Position numbers and translations under genes: made by a program. A DNA stretch of 64,000 bases from assembly GCA_905221605.1 (NCBI GenBank), contig CAJNDS010000543.1:5001-69000 (forward strand). The letters are read 5' to 3'. Within the stretch, counting starts at the first letter, position 1. Each line of letters starts with the position of its first letter. Origin of the DNA: Symbiodinium natans. Taxonomy: Eukaryota > Sar > Dinophyceae > Suessiales > Symbiodiniaceae. Positions 1-11,035 of the stretch are shown here, piece after piece. Below the pieces are notes generated by a model. That model did not search any database. It was not told where the DNA came from and saw only the letters and a list, made by a program, of their open reading frames with translations.

Positions 1-604
1 CGCATATCTAGCTAGGGCTTGCCTAGGGCTTCGTGCCGAAAAAAAATGGGAGCGGATCCGAACAAAAACAGAGCCCGTGAAGAGAACGCAAGGAGCACGG
101 CGGTAGACAGAGACTAGAATCACAAGCAACCAAGTTACCATATTCCTGGACACCTAAAACAACGAAAGTTCCGCGCGGAGAGAAGCTACAGGAGAATCTA
201 CAGCTACAGGAGTGTACTTCATCCTTGGTGAAGCTTCACAAAGAATCCTTCGGCCTTCCTGGATATTTTACTTCAACTGATGGAAGCTCTGATGCTCACA
301 GCCAAAGACACTGAAGAGATAAGGGTACCCGAACGAGACCCCTTGGGTCCTAGGTACATCACCCACAGACTCCACACCCCAAACCCGAAAAAAAAAAAAA
401 AAATGGAAAAAAGGAACCCCTCAACCCGAGGAGCAGAAAGTAGAAAAGCCCGAAACGGTCAGCTCTCCCATGTTGGTTGGGCCCTAGGCCCTAAGCCCTA
501 AGCCCTAAACCCTAAACCCTAAACCCTAAACCCTACCAAGGGGAGGACCGTGTCACAGCCCGCAACCGCAAAAGGCTGACCGCATCATGTGGCGAGGGGC
601 ATAC
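1..604. other. Left edge, no convincing gene
   Basis: A-rich unique sequence with an A15 run near 388-402, then a CCCTAAA array at about 484-532. The small plus-strand ORF at 280-501 ends in low-complexity sequence and I do not support it. The pore region (S5-P-S6) expected after the S4 and linker exons was not seen here and would lie further left. Confidence 0.5.
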
Positions 605-649
605 AGGTCGCCATCATGTGCACTAACTTCTGGAGCTCCCTCAAGGCGC
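605..649 (-). CDS. Putative exon: S4-S5 linker of a voltage-gated channel-like protein
   Basis: The minus strand reads ALRELQKLVHMMATC, an amphipathic helix of the kind that follows S4 in voltage-gated channels. The acceptor is AAAG and the donor is GTATGC. The entry phase (two bases) complements the one base left over by the S4 exon at 1632-1737 if that exon ends at its GTGCGG donor. A plus-strand reading (AIMCTNFWSSLKAPLF) is also open, so strand rests on agreement with the neighbouring exons. Confidence 0.45.
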
Positions 650-970
650 CTTTGTTCAGGGTTTAGGGTTTAGGGTTTAGGGAGGATTCATGACTTAAGG
701 GTTTCAGGGTGTAGACCCTGAACCCGATACCTAAGACTCAGGACTCAAGGGTTCAGGGGTTCAGGCCCCTGCCACCCCGAAACCCTAAAGATCTAATTTG
801 GGTTTAGGGTTTAGGGTTTAGGGTTTAGGGTTTAGGGTTTAGGGTTTAGGGTTTAGGGTTTGAGGTATGAGGTTTAGGGTTTAGGGCTCTTTTCAAGCCA
901 AAAACCCGAAACGGTCAGCCCTAAACCCTTGTAAGCGGAGGATGTCGGGTTCGGGCGTTAACTGCCAAAA

Positions 971-1085
971 CTACTGTTCGCTTAAGAACCCCGAACAAAA
1001 TGACAGATAAAACTGCCCATATTGCCATGATGCGGAAGTATATATGTGCATTTTGTTGAGAGGGGGGTTCTTAAGCAAATAGTAG
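971..1085. mobile_element. MITE-like foldback, family M2
   Basis: Terminal inverted repeats CTACTgTTcGCTTAAGAACCCC-like at the left and its complement ending in TAGTAG at the right, 115 bp in all. Related copies lie at 2831, 9507, 56147 and 59728, and half copies near 20760 and 48845. No coding capacity. Confidence 0.75.
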
Positions 1086-1631
1086 ATCTGGGTTAAGGCT
1101 GTAGCCCTACTGTGGCACCCACATGCATTTAACGGCTCTCTAAGTTCTAAGCCCTAAACCCTAAGCCCTAAACCCTAAACCCAAAACTGAAATCCTTGTA
1201 ACTGAAATGGGTTGGGGTTTTGGTGACTCAGAGGCACCACAGCAATGCCTTTTTTTTTTTGGGGGGGGGGGATCCCTAACCCTCCTAGAACCTATACCCT
1301 GAAGCTTCTAGAATCTCTAGACCCGAAGCCTTCTAAACCCTAACCCTTCTGAACCTAGAACCCTGAACCTTCTGAACCATGAACCCTGAACCCTCAAACC
1401 CTCAGGCCCAAACTCCTCAGGTCTGATTGAGAGAGCAACCCCCTGCCACCTAGCCCAAGTAAATTCTGACGCGTCGTCGCCTGCAGATGTCCAGATGATC
1501 TTCTGGGGGGTGTAGTTAGTGCTTTATTTATAGAATAAATATATATATGTATATACAAATACACTGAATTTCTCTGAAACATTTAAAGGAGTATGATGAA
1601 GATAGGAAAAGAGTCTAAACTTGTCCCGCAC

Positions 1632-1737
1632 GTCGGCTTTCAGGTTTCGCCGAGTCGCGAGTTCTCCTCAGAAGGCGCATCAGCCGCACGATCCGCACCA
1701 GCCGCAGCGCTCGAAGCACCTCGGACACTGGCAGGTG
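1632..1737 (-). CDS. Putative exon: S4 voltage-sensor helix
   Basis: The minus strand encodes HLPVSEV followed by LRALRLVRIVRLMRLLRR, with arginine at every third position in a hydrophobic background. This is the signature of the S4 helix in voltage-gated ion channels. It is followed by TRDSAKPESR. The acceptor TTTCAGAG gives phase 0, matching the phase-0 end of the S3-like exon at 3275-3370. The GTGCGG donor leaves one base, matching the exon at 605-649. Exact ends are inferred. The plus strand is also open (alanine-rich), but it has no comparable motif. Confidence 0.62.
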
Positions 1738-2830
1738 CTCTGAAAGTACAGAAATCCTAAACCCTAAACCCTAAACCCTAAACCTTAAACCCTGAACCCT
1801 GAACCCTAAACCCTAAACCCTAAACTTCTAGGTTCTGCAGTAACCCAGGGACAGAGAGGGCATTCTTTTTTGTTGCTTGTAGTGAGCGGCCATCAGGGAA
1901 CCTCAACCACCTCGAAGAGGGAAAGGGCTGAAATCGCGAACATCGGCGCATTTCGCGTATTTGCTACTGCGCATGGCGTGGGAAGAACAACCTGGTTGAC
2001 TAGGGCTCATGAAGATTTAGGGCCGCCACCCTCAAACCACAAAGTCCAGACCCAAACCACTTCTAGTCACAGCTTCAGGCTTCACTTGTCATAGCCTCGA
2101 CCCTAAACATTATGAACCCTACGCCCAAAAGTCGTAACGGTAGTAATCCTGAGCCCTAACCTCGCCAACCTCGCAGTCCCAGTAGCTGGGCGGTTCACGA
2201 ACCCCCCTCCCCCCCCCCCCCCAATAAGTTGAACACCTCCCTGAAGCCCCTCTGAAAAAGTTTCAGTCTAAGGGTTCTCCTAAAGCCCCTCCGCCAACCC
2301 TAAAACCTCACCTAGGGAAACCCTAAGATCATAAACCCTAAAGCCTAAACATGTAAACCCCAAGCCCTAAACCCTGAACCAGGCGGGATAGCGCCGCCCA
2401 CATCTGCATTGCTTGCAGCTAGAGGCACGCCGAGCTGGGTGACAGCTTCGGATGTGCCTGTCGCGCCCCAAAGCCTACATCCCAAATTAGTACGTTGAAG
2501 CACACTAAATACAGTATATTCTAGCATATTCTAGTAAATTATGGTATACTATACCACATTATGGTATATTATGGTTGTTTAATGGTGTAGTCGATTCTAG
2601 TCATGAGTATAGTCTTTCTTTTAGTATTTAACGCTGGATCGTATACTCGTATATTCCAGGATATCATCGTATGTGTTCATATATGTTTTTGTGCATTTTT
2701 GTAGACTAACTCTGGTACATCACAGTACATTATTCTTTAAATGTTCTTGTTTAATGTTAAGTCTTAAGTCACTAAACGCTTAAACCCAGCCCGATGCCCG
2801 GAACCATAAACACCAAAATCCGAATACTTG

Positions 2831-2943
2831 CTACGGTTTGCTTAAGAAGCCCCAAAGAAACAAATATAACAATCCTAGATTACTCTTATAAGGGAGACTT
2901 CTCTTCTCTTTTTCTTTTGGGGGGGGGTTCTTGTAGCTTGTAG
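2831..2943. mobile_element. MITE-like foldback, family M2 (diverged)
   Basis: The left end CTACGGTTTGCTTAAGAAGC and a right end containing GGGGTTCTTGTAGCTTGTAG resemble the M2 element at 971-1085. The right arm is degraded. The interior is A/T-rich and non-coding. Confidence 0.55.
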
Positions 2944-3177
2944 TGGGGTAAGTTGTGGTATCCCTGAGAAAGCAAGCAAACCGTCAGACAGGGCGAGGCT
3001 CGTGCAACTATGCCTCGCGCAGGAATCGCTTGAGTTTAGCAAAGTTCAGGGTTGAAAGGGTTTGGGGTTTAAGGTTTAGGGTTGTTGAAAAAAGTGGTCT
3101 AAGATTGAGGTTGTGTACCTCTTTCACCTTGGAGTTAAGGGGTTTGGGGCCAAGGTGTCCAAACCCTTAACCCCAAA

Positions 3178-3274
3178 CCCTAAACCCTAAACCCTAAACC
3201 CGAAACCCAACCCTAAACCCTAAACCCTAAACCCTAAACCCTAAACCCTAAACCCTAAACCCTAAACCCTAAAC
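3178..3274. repeat. CCCTAAA array
   Basis: About 13 units, nearly perfect, ending directly at the predicted donor of the S3-like exon. In gene (minus) direction this intron therefore opens with GTTTAGGG. Confidence 0.95.
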
Positions 3275-3370
3275 CCTCGGGATGGAAGCAGGTCCCTGCG
3301 TCAAGACGGAGTGGGGGGCACCAAAAGTCGCTGCAAGCACGAGCTCAGCGTAGCCGCAAAGAATGATGAC
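3275..3370 (-). CDS. Putative exon: S3-like membrane segment
   Basis: The minus strand reads VIILCGYAELVLAATFG and then a polar loop (APHSVLTQGPASIPR). A hydrophobic helix with an internal acidic residue directly before an S4 exon is what S3 should look like. The acceptor is GGCTCAG, and the donor is GTTTAGGG, formed by the first telomere-type unit. The end phase is 0, compatible with the S4 exon. The 3370 start is phase 0, whereas the favoured donor of the exon at 4663-4752 leaves one base, so one of those two ends is probably mis-set. Confidence 0.52.
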
Positions 3371-4439
3371 CTGAGCCGTGCGAGCCCGACGCTCAAGGGG
3401 TATAAAATCCTAAACCCTAAACCCTAAACCCTAAGCCCTAAACCCTAAACCCTAAACCTTTAGGGTTTGAGGTTTCAGGGCTCCTACCCAGAAGCGCCTG
3501 GAGTTCAGAATAAGGGACCTTGGCGCACTATAACCAGCCCTAGCTCCCACGTAACCCCTACTTGAGCCCAGGTTTGGAACCCTAAACCCTAAACCCTAAA
3601 CCCTAAACCCGTGACTAAGGCGTTCCCCCTACAACAACGAAATCCTGGACCCAAATCCTGTCCCTATTCTACGGAGCTTCGGGGCCTGTTTGCCTAGAAT
3701 CGTCATGTGGGGCATATGGCAGATAATATCAGCAAGTAGTTAGGCTGTTAGGCTCCTATACTAGGCGAGGGCGAAAGAAGACCACGGCAACCGACACTGT
3801 TGCCTGGCTCCGCATCCCCTGCTCAAGCAGAAGAAGGACTTGCTTACTTGTGCCCCTAGGCGTGACCAATCACCCTAAACCCTAAACCCTAAAACCCTTA
3901 AACCCTAAACCCGTGACCCCCAAAACCCTTAAACCCTAAACCCTTAAACCCCAAACCCTAAACCCTAAACCCTAAACCCCACCACCAGAACAGCTCCAGG
4001 GGGACTGCAGCTACGGCATCAAAAGTGCGCTTCAATACACTTCTCGTCTGAGGTCGCCACGATGTCCAGAAGCATCTGAGCAGCGTGAACAACAGGTTCA
4101 TGGGTTGAGGGGGGGTAGGGCTTGCCCATGGTTCAGGTACACTTGGATTTTTTGCATGAACTTGTCTCCCGAAAGCAGGCTCCAATCACATATAGTAGCC
4201 TCAAAGGCACACATCCAACACTCTAAAATTTCATGAGAAGGCGCAGTAACCCTGCGCCCTATAAACCCTATAAACCCTACAAACCCTACAAACCCCATAA
4301 ATTACACATACTGCTTGCACTCTGCTTGCAAGACTAGCCTTCGCAGCTCTAGACAATCCATGCTGCCTGCAACCAGCGCAGACGACTCCAAGCAAGTCAA
4401 GGCATATCTGAACCCCGAATACCCTGAAATCTGAACCTT

Positions 4440-4568
4440 GGGATGTTTCCCCCTTATACTAACAGTCCTTAATAGGGATTCTAGTGCCCCCCATTAAGGA
4501 CTGTTAGTACATAGTACCGCCTATTAAAATCCCTATTAAGGGCTGTTAGTACAAGGGGGAACACCCCA
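4440..4568. mobile_element. MITE-like foldback, family M1
   Basis: Ends GGGATGTTTCCCCCTTATAC and GTACAAGGGGGAACACCCC, with inner inverted blocks ACTAACAGTCCTTAATAGGGAT and its complement (the right half is present twice). M1 is the most frequent small element in the window, with other copies or fragments near 11787, 24529, 24820, 30367, 48572, 55699, 60917 and 62789. Confidence 0.8.
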
Positions 4569-4662
4569 ACCCCGAACCCCAAACCCAAAACCCAAAACCC
4601 AAAACCCTAAACCCTGAACCCCAAACCCTAAACCCTTAACCCTAAACCCTGAAACCCTGAGC

Positions 4663-4752
4663 CGCAAAGCTCTGAGAAAGGCGCTGTCCAGTCTTGGACG
4701 ATGCTTCTGACTCCGCCGGTGATGGCCGCCATGGCCAGCTCCTTGTGGGGTG
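4663..4752 (-). CDS. Putative exon: S2-S3 linker region
   Basis: The minus strand reads ELAMAAITGGVRSIVQDW and then TAPFSELC. The acceptor is GTGTTAG, with CACAAG a little further in as the alternative. A non-canonical GC donor (GCTCAGGG) starts a degenerate telomere-type unit. By position it would lie between the S2-like and S3-like exons. The plus strand is also open. Confidence 0.42.
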
Positions 4753-4891
4753 CTAACACGTGGGAGGGTTTAGGGTTTAGGGTTTAGGGTCTAAACTGTA
4801 CTAGGATTGCCCTTAAAACCCTCTGAGAAATATTCCTGAATATGACGCTCCTAAACCCAAGAAGGGATGATATGACATGTCCCAAGGACCT

Positions 4892-5733
4892 AGGGAGGGA
4901 GGGAGGGAGGGGAGGGAGGGGAGGGAGGGGAACGGTGAGGGGACGGGAGGGCGGGGAGGGAGGGGAGGGAGGTGGAGGGAGGGGAGGGCGGGGAGGGAGG
5001 GGAGTAGCGGAGGGGAGGGAGGGGAGGGAGGGGAGGGAGGGGAGGGAGGGGTCGAGGGAGGGGGGACGGGCGGGGAGGGAGGGGAGGGAGGGGAGGGGAG
5101 GGGAGGGGGGGAGGGAGGGAGGGAGGGGAGGGAGGGGAGGGGGGGAGGAGGTGCAGGGAGGGGAGGGCGAGGGGAGGGAGGGGAGGGAGGGCGGGAGGGG
5201 AGGGAGGGGAGGGAGGGGAGGGAGGGGAGGGAGGGGAGGGAGGGAGGGAGGGGAGGGGAGGGAGGGGAGGGAGGGGAGGTAGGGGAGGAGGGGAGTTGAG
5301 GGGAGGGAAGGGGAGGGAGGGGAGGGAGGGAGGGAGGGGAGGGAGGGGAGGGGAGGGGAGGGCCCCCCCCACCCCCCCCGGGGAGGGCCCCCCCCCCCCG
5401 CGCGTAGGGAGGGGAGGTGCGGCGGAGGGAGGGGAGGGAGGGAGGGAGGGGAGGGAGGGAGGAGGGGAGGGAGAGGGAGGGAGGGGAGGGAGGGGAGGGA
5501 GGGGGGCGGGAGGGGAGGGAGGGCGAGGGAGGGGAGGGAGGGGAGGGAGGGGAGGGAGGGGAGGGAGGGGAGGGAGGGGAGGGAGGGGAGGAGGGGAGGG
5601 AGGGGGGGAAGGGGAGGGAGGGGAGGGAGGGGAGGGAGGGGAGGGGAGGGGAGGGAGGGGCGGGAGGGGAGGGGAGAGGGGAGGGGAGGGGAGGGAGGGG
5701 AGGGAGGGGAGGGAGGGGAGGGGAGGGAGGGGG
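4892..5733. repeat. Purine minisatellite, 9-bp unit GGGAGGGGA
   Basis: About 0.84 kb of almost pure G/A, with one C-rich interruption at about 5363-5400. Because the 9-bp period is a multiple of three, all frames stay open and create long Gly/Arg/Glu ORFs on the plus strand and Pro/Leu/Ser ORFs on the minus strand. These are artefacts. Runs of three or four G spaced by one A make the plus strand a dense G-quadruplex candidate. Confidence 0.95.
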
Positions 5734-6351
5734 AAGCTATGCCAAACTCCGCATGCGTCGCGACGAGTGCGACGAGGCAGGTTCCTTCAAAACTCGAGCA
5801 AACCCACAAACACACGGGGTGCTGAAGCCTACGCCCGTGATGCATCAACCGTTGCCAGGCGCCGGAGATGGAGACATGTGGCAGAGCGGTCAAAACATTG
5901 GGGTTAAGGGTTTGCCTCCCATACCCGATATATGAAACCCGGTTCAAGGTCGAGGGTCTAGGATCCTCCTGAAGCAAAGAGACGAGGACAAACAAAGAAT
6001 AGGGAAGTTCCAGCGCAAGAGAGCTTTTCATTAGGTGCTTGGGTTTTGGTTGAGGCTTGAGGGTTTAAGGTCTCAATCTTTGGACCCTAAACCCTAAACC
6101 CTAAACCCTAAACCGGCCGGGGAGACCCAAAACCTTTGAGTCTTTGGAGTTTAGGGTATGGAGGGCTCTGAAACTGAGGGGCTTTGGAAGGCTCAGGCTT
6201 GAGACACCGTGAGGGTCATGATCAGAGTTTAGGGTTTAGGGTTTAGGTTTAGGGTTTAGGGTTTAGGGTTCAGGGTTCAGGGTTTAGGGTTCAGGGTTCA
6301 GGGTTCAGGGTTCAGGGTTTAGGGTTTAGGGTTTAGGGTTTAAGGGTTTGC

Positions 6352-6446
6352 CGGGCTCAGGTTTTGTGGCCAGAGCCGAGAGTCGAAGGTGTACAGGATC
6401 AAGCAGAGGTCGGACATCAGCAGCCTCGGCACCGCGGGCTTAGGAT
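6352..6446 (-). CDS. Putative exon: S2-like membrane segment
   Basis: The minus strand reads PRLLMSDLCLILYTFD and then SRLWPQNLSP. The acceptor CTGCAG follows a TTAATC stretch that could serve as a branch site. The entry phase (two bases, AT) complements the single G left by the exon at 7660-7710, giving an Asp at the junction. The proposed donor is the non-canonical GCAAACC. Confidence 0.5.
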
Positions 6447-7659
6447 CTGCAGTGGATTAACTATACTCCCCTTAAAGCCTGAAAAAAATAATACTTTTAG
6501 TGTCCTCTTGGGTTTCATATAAAGAAAAATAAAAAAAATCCCCAAGGGGGATGTAGTTAATATAGGGGCCCTAACAGGGTATTGGGGGGGGGTTACTATT
6601 TTGTATTTATACCCCCAAATATACCGAGCGCCTCACTCCAAGGGGGTGAGAACGTGAGAACGGTTGGCAAGAAGAGAGGAAGCCCTCCAACCTTAAACCC
6701 TAAAACCCTTCGAAAGGCTGGGAAACCCTAAGCCCTAAACCCCCTAAAGCCCCTAGAGCCCCTGAACCCCCTAAACCCCCTAAAGCCCCTAAACCCTGAA
6801 CCCTAAATTCCCTAACCCTTGAAGCCCCAAACCTCAAGTAGGGCTTATGGTTTTTGGGGCTCGCAGCATCCACGGGTTTCAGGCTGGGGCTCGCTGGTGT
6901 TCAGGGCTCGTGCATGGACAGGGTTTAGGGTTTAGGGTTTAGGGTTTAGGGTTTAGGGTTTAGGGTTGAGGGTTGAGGGTTTAGGGTTTAGGGTGCAAGG
7001 TGGCAGTTAAAGAGATTTGGGACCCAAGATTTGGGGGTTGAGGAATCAGGCTAAGGGACTTAAAGTTGGGGGAAGGGGGGGGGGGGTTAAAGGCATTGAT
7101 ATGGTTCCAGGATTTAGTTGGGGCTGGGGGAGGTTTGAGCATTGGGTTTAGGGATAAAGATTTACGGGGGGGGGGGGGGGGCCCCCAAACCCTTAACCCT
7201 AAACCCTAAAACGGGGGGGGGGGGGGGGGGGGGGCGGCCTGCTGGTTCGAGATTAAGGGTTCGGGGTTAAGGATCGAGGTCGAGTGTCTCGCCCCAGCAC
7301 AATCCCTTCATCCCTGCATCCTAGCTAGCTGAAGTAGTAAGGTTCACTCCGTTGTAAGGCGTGCTCCTATGAAAGCCCAAAAGTCTTGAAAGTTCTCGTG
7401 CCCAGTTCGCAGCAGTGGGGCCAAAGCACTACCTGCCCGAAGAATGGAACTCCGACAATGCAACGCAAGACAAACAACACCGACCCCGCTGCGCCGATCG
7501 CCAGCCAGAACCCCGAAACCCAGACCCCGTTCCCAAAACCGAAAACGCTAACCCTAAACCCTAAACCCTAAACCCTAAGCCCTAAACCCTAAACCCTAAA
7601 CCCTAAACCCTAAACCCTAAACCCCAATACCGCGGCCACCAAGGAAGATCTTTAAGGGC

Positions 7660-7710
7660 CATGCAGGAGCTCTGGCGCGCGAGCGTTCACAGCGCGTGCA
7701 TCGATGTCAC
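7660..7710 (-). CDS. Putative exon: S1-S2 loop (DIDARA)
   Basis: The minus strand reads DIDARAVNARAPELLH. The exon starts after CTCCGAG with two bases (GT) that complete the G left by the exon at 9849-9938, and it ends with one base (G) before a GC donor that the exon at 6352-6446 completes. Both junctions keep frame. The plus strand (ELWRASVHSACIDVTSEAEA) is open too, so the call leans on collinearity. Confidence 0.45.
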
Positions 7711-7889
7711 CTCGGAGGCAGAAGCCCTGAAGCCGGTTTAGGGTTTAGGGTTTAGGGTTTAGGGCTTAGGGCTTCGAGGTATTGCCGTGGAGTTCCAAGA
7801 ATTCCTTCGTCAGGTGTTGAGCGCGGGGATTCTGGGATGGTTTTTTGGGATCGGGGCTTAGGGGCTCCGGGGTGTGGGTAGTTCTGTCT

Positions 7890-8195
7890 CTCACACACAC
7901 ACACACACACTCTCTCGCTATCTTTTTCTCTGTTTTGTTATTTTTTGTGTTTGCTCTTTCCTTGCTGTATGTTTTCTGCCGTTCTTTGCGCTTTACTTGT
8001 TTGTTTTTCTCTCTCTCTCTTACTCTCACTGCCTCTCTTCCTTCTTTCTTTCCTTCCTTCCCTTCTTCCTGCAGGGTCTTCTTCCTGCAGGGTCCGGTGA
8101 GTGATGTGTGCCTAGGTCCGACATGCGTAAATATGTAGGGAGTATAGTGTGCGGTGCTGCCTCTCTCGTTCTCTCTCGTTCTCTTGGATTCTCTC

Positions 8196-8231
<36 letters not shown>

Positions 8232-8232
8232 A
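7890..8232. repeat. Pyrimidine-rich tract with (AC)n and (TC)n
   Basis: An (AC)n run near 7892-7910, then a long C/T-rich tract to about 8090 and a pure (TC)n run near 8197-8229. Overlapping ORFs here on both strands are repeat translations. Confidence 0.85.
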
Positions 8233-8233
8233 G

Positions 8234-8389
8234 CACCACCAGAGTCAGATCTCTGCAAACCACCTTGTGGAGGTCCACTGAAATTTTGCGCGGCAGTCCG
8301 GAAGCAAGTTTGACCGGCCAGTGCACTGCACAACAAGAGGAGCAGAGCACTGCGAAGTCAAGCAGAGCAAACACCAGTGGGGCCGACAC
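8234..8389 (-). CDS. Hydrophobic reading frame, possible exon
   Basis: The minus strand reads SAPLVFALLDFAVLCSSCCA and then WPVKLASGLPRKISVDLHKV before running into the (GA)n repeat. It could be a membrane-spanning exon. However, the exons on either side (9849-9938 and 7660-7710) already join in phase without it, so it may be an alternative exon, part of another gene or chance. Confidence 0.22.
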
Positions 8390-8566
8390 CCATGCGCTGA
8401 TGGCAACCAGAAGTCCCTAAACCCAAAACCCTAAACCCTAAACCCTAGACCCTATACCCTAAACAGCCTTCTGCACCTGTGGCCGCCATGCCATGCTCCT
8501 ATACAGCTAGCAGAAGCTCGCGACAAAGTCCAGTGCACGCAGGTATTGGGCAAAAACGCGATCTGA

Positions 8567-8610
8567 GGTGCTGAGAGAGAGAGAGAGCGAGAGAGAGGGA
8601 GAGAGATTAG
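8567..8610. repeat. (GA)n microsatellite
   Basis: A GA-rich run roughly complementary to the (TC)n tract at 8197-8229, leaving about 340 bp between two arms that could pair. The flanking GA-rich sequence extends to about 8740. Confidence 0.8.
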
Positions 8611-8862
8611 AAAGAAATAGACAGAAGGAAGGCAAAAAAAGAGAAAGGCACGGAGGCGGACAAAGGGAGAGAAAGGTGCCAGAATGAAGGGCAGTAGAGG
8701 CTCTGAGAGAAAGGGAGACGGAGAAGACGAAAGGTGGTGAGCGATGGTGAAGGTGGACGGGGCCAAGGGCCCAGGCCTCGCATGTTCCAGGGCACTCCAG
8801 GGCCGTTTTCAAGGCTACCAAATGTCTTTGCAAACCCGGGCCTAGAAGACACCATAAGCTGA

Positions 8863-8980
8863 AGATGCTTCGACAGGTCTTACACAGCAAAGAAGAGTGC
8901 CCAGCCTACATTGAAAAAGGTCCGTTTGACGCCAAGAAATTCTTTCGATTCAAAACCCGCTCAACTCTATATCCGACGTG
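8863..8980 (+). CDS. Weak exon-like island
   Basis: The plus strand reads MLRQVLHSKEECPAYIEKG and then FDAKKFFRFKTRS without telomere-type units inside. Composition is coding-like, but there is no recognised domain. The strand differs from the channel-like exons on either side. Confidence 0.22.
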
Positions 8981-9045
8981 GCGAACTGGGGCACCAACCC
9001 CCCGCTTAGACGCGGGCCACAGTCTGGGACACCACACCCCCCCAA

Positions 9046-9298
9046 CCATGTACCCAGAAAGTATACACTTGGTCCTTTGCAGGGGTTCCTGTAGAGTAGC
9101 TTTAGGGCCCAAATGGGTGGCTGTCATATTTATGATTCCTTCTGGGGTACCCTAAATATTTGGTGCCGTATTACAATAGGGATCCAAAAAGGGACCATCA
9201 TTTTGACAACCACCCAAATATGTAATATGGGTACATGGACCCGTATAGGGAACCCTGCTATTTTGGGTTTAATATTCGGGGTCCCCTTTTTTCGTAAA
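9046..9298. mobile_element. Foldback elements of families M6 and M7
   Basis: 9046-9118 (CCATGTACCC...AGTAGCTTTAGGGCCCAAAT) matches the M6 copies at 12083 and 53005. The following stretch, with GGGACC and GGTACC blocks and runs like AAAAAGGGACC, resembles M7 at 10940 and 19260. Boundaries are approximate. Confidence 0.5.
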
Positions 9299-9506
9299 CC
9301 CCCATATCAGAGGTGCTGTGCGGATTTGGGCGAAGTTCGCCATGGGCTGAGTTACGACTTTCGCACTTTGGGTCCCAAAATGAAAACCTTCGCCTGGACC
9401 CTAAAGCCGACTGTAAAACCTGGCCCCTAGGGCTTGAAGCCCTAAACCTCTAACCCTTGTGGGTTTGGTTTGGTTTTGAGGGTTTAGGGTTTAGGGTTTA
9501 GGGTTG

Positions 9507-9618
9507 TATTTGCGCAAGAACCCCCCCCCCCACAAATCAAAGATAATCATCCCTCTATTGCCCTCTATAGAATAAGGAAGAATGATTTGATTTCTTTGGG
9601 GGGGTCTTATATGCAACT
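9507..9618. mobile_element. MITE-like foldback, family M2 (diverged)
   Basis: TTTGCGCAAGAACCCCCC at the left and GGGGGGGTCTTATATGCAA at the right form imperfect inverted ends around an A/T-rich interior that is itself partly palindromic (ATCAAAGATAATCAT / ATGATTTGAT). Confidence 0.55.
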
Positions 9619-9848
9619 AAACCCTAAATCCTAAACCCTAAACCCTGAACCCGAACCTTAACCTCAAAACCTCTGAAAGCCAGGTGTGGGATCCGATAAA
9701 CCTGCAGTCCCCCGTCTTCGTCCCGTAGGGCTTAGGGCCTAGGGTCTAGGGCTTAGGGCTTCGGGCTTAGGGCCCGTTTCGTGGGCTGAGCTCCTACACC
9801 CTAAGCCCTTAGCCCTTAGCCCTAAACCCTGAACCCTAAACCCTAAAC

Positions 9849-9938
9849 CCTGAAAGCTCTTCTTGCGGCGGGGGTGGCTGCAGGTGCAGTAGGCATCAAA
9901 AAGCACTGCCACCACCATGAAGTTGGAGATGTATTTGC
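9849..9938 (-). CDS. Putative exon: S1-like membrane segment
   Basis: The minus strand reads KYISNFMVVAVLFDAYCTC and then SHPRRKKSFQ, a hydrophobic helix followed by a basic stretch. The acceptor is CCTCAAG. The donor is GTTTAGGG, supplied by the telomere-type array. The exon begins with two bases that complete the G left by the exon at 12415-12543, and it ends with one base completed by the exon at 7660-7710. Confidence 0.55.
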
Positions 9939-10939
9939 CTTGAGGGTTTAGGTTTAGGGTTTAGGTTTGGGGTTAAGGGGTTAGGGGTTTGCGGTTTAGG
10001 GGTTTAGGGTACAGGACGTTAGGGTTTAGGCTTCTTGCTTCGCAGCTAGAAATGGATTCTTGAGAGCCCCAGCGCCAAGCTACCCCCAAACCCTAAACCC
10101 TAAACCCTAAACCCCGAACCGTAAACCCTAAACCCTAAGCCCTACCCCGAAAAACAGGATCCATGATCCCGCTAGTCTCCAAAGCCTGCAAACCCTGGTA
10201 AGCTCAAGCCTGGACTACCAGTTTAGGATTAGGGGTCTGGGTTGGCCTTTAAATTCTCTGAAAAATATTTATATACAGGGTCCTTTATAAACCCAAATAA
10301 GGAAAATAGAAACTGTCCCAAAACCAACCTAGGGGGGTGTAAAGGTTAGTTTACGGTTCAGAAGGGTTTCGGGTTTAGGGCTCTCATTCTCGAACTGCGG
10401 GAGTTTGGTTTCAGAGGTCAGGACTTGAGCCGTTTAGCGGTCAGAATCATGAAGCTGTAACTCTCCAAGCCCTCAAGACGATACACCTCAAGCTGAGGTT
10501 CAATACCAAGCGGCTTTGCTGGAACATCTCTGCCATCATGTGCACGCCGTCCCAGCACGACCACCTCCCCTCATGGTGGCTGACCTGCAGCCATCGAGGA
10601 CCGTACCCCAAAATAGAGATCTTCTGCCTGTCGGAGTCATACGTGAAACTCTAGAATTCCCGAGGCGAGCATGTGTATAGAAAGCTGAACTCCTTGCGTC
10701 ACATCACCCAGGTCGGTGCACACGTGCCATGATCTACAATTCAACCCATGTATATGTAGCTATAACAGGAACCCAGAACCAACAAAAAGTATAAAAGTAT
10801 AGTATATACTCCAAAAGCCAGTCTCAGTTGGCACCGACGCACTGCAGCGATGCGCGTATTGAATTGGCACACACGATCCGGTCGCTGTCTGGGTATCAAG
10901 GGCAACACCACAATGACCCACACTGTGGCATCTGGGAGC

Positions 10940-11035
10940 TTACGAAAACAGGGGACTCCTAAAATAGACCCCGATAGGATTCCCTGATAATAAGGAACCC
11001 AATAAGGTACCCCAAATATCGGAAACCCCCCCGCC
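10940..11035. mobile_element. Foldback element, family M7
   Basis: CCTAAAATAGACCCCGATAG, GATTCCCTGATAATAAGGAA and CCCAATAAGGTACCCC match blocks of the element at 19260-19362 in the same order. Non-coding. The minus-strand ORF at 10741-11037 is this repeat plus unique sequence and is not supported as a gene. Confidence 0.5.

Noticed and set aside
484-532. A true chromosome end
   Set aside because: Arrays are short, change orientation many times and are embedded in unique sequence on both sides.
1870-2094. 74-aa plus-strand ORF
   Set aside because: Runs into telomere-derived residues, no domain, opposite strand to the surrounding exons. Not enough to call.
2385-2490. Minus-strand exon-like island (TSEAVTQLGVPLAASNADVG)
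   Set aside because: Coding-like, but the S3-like and S4 exons around it already join in phase without it. Kept out for lack of support.
4784-6031. 415-aa minus-strand ORF and several long plus-strand ORFs rich in Gly/Arg/Glu or Pro/Leu/Ser
   Set aside because: They are translations of the 9-bp purine minisatellite, whose period keeps all frames open.
7845-8420. Ser/Leu/Phe-rich plus ORFs and Arg/Glu-rich minus ORFs
   Set aside because: (TC)n and (AC)n translations. Only the hydrophobic minus segment at 8234-8389 was kept, with low confidence.
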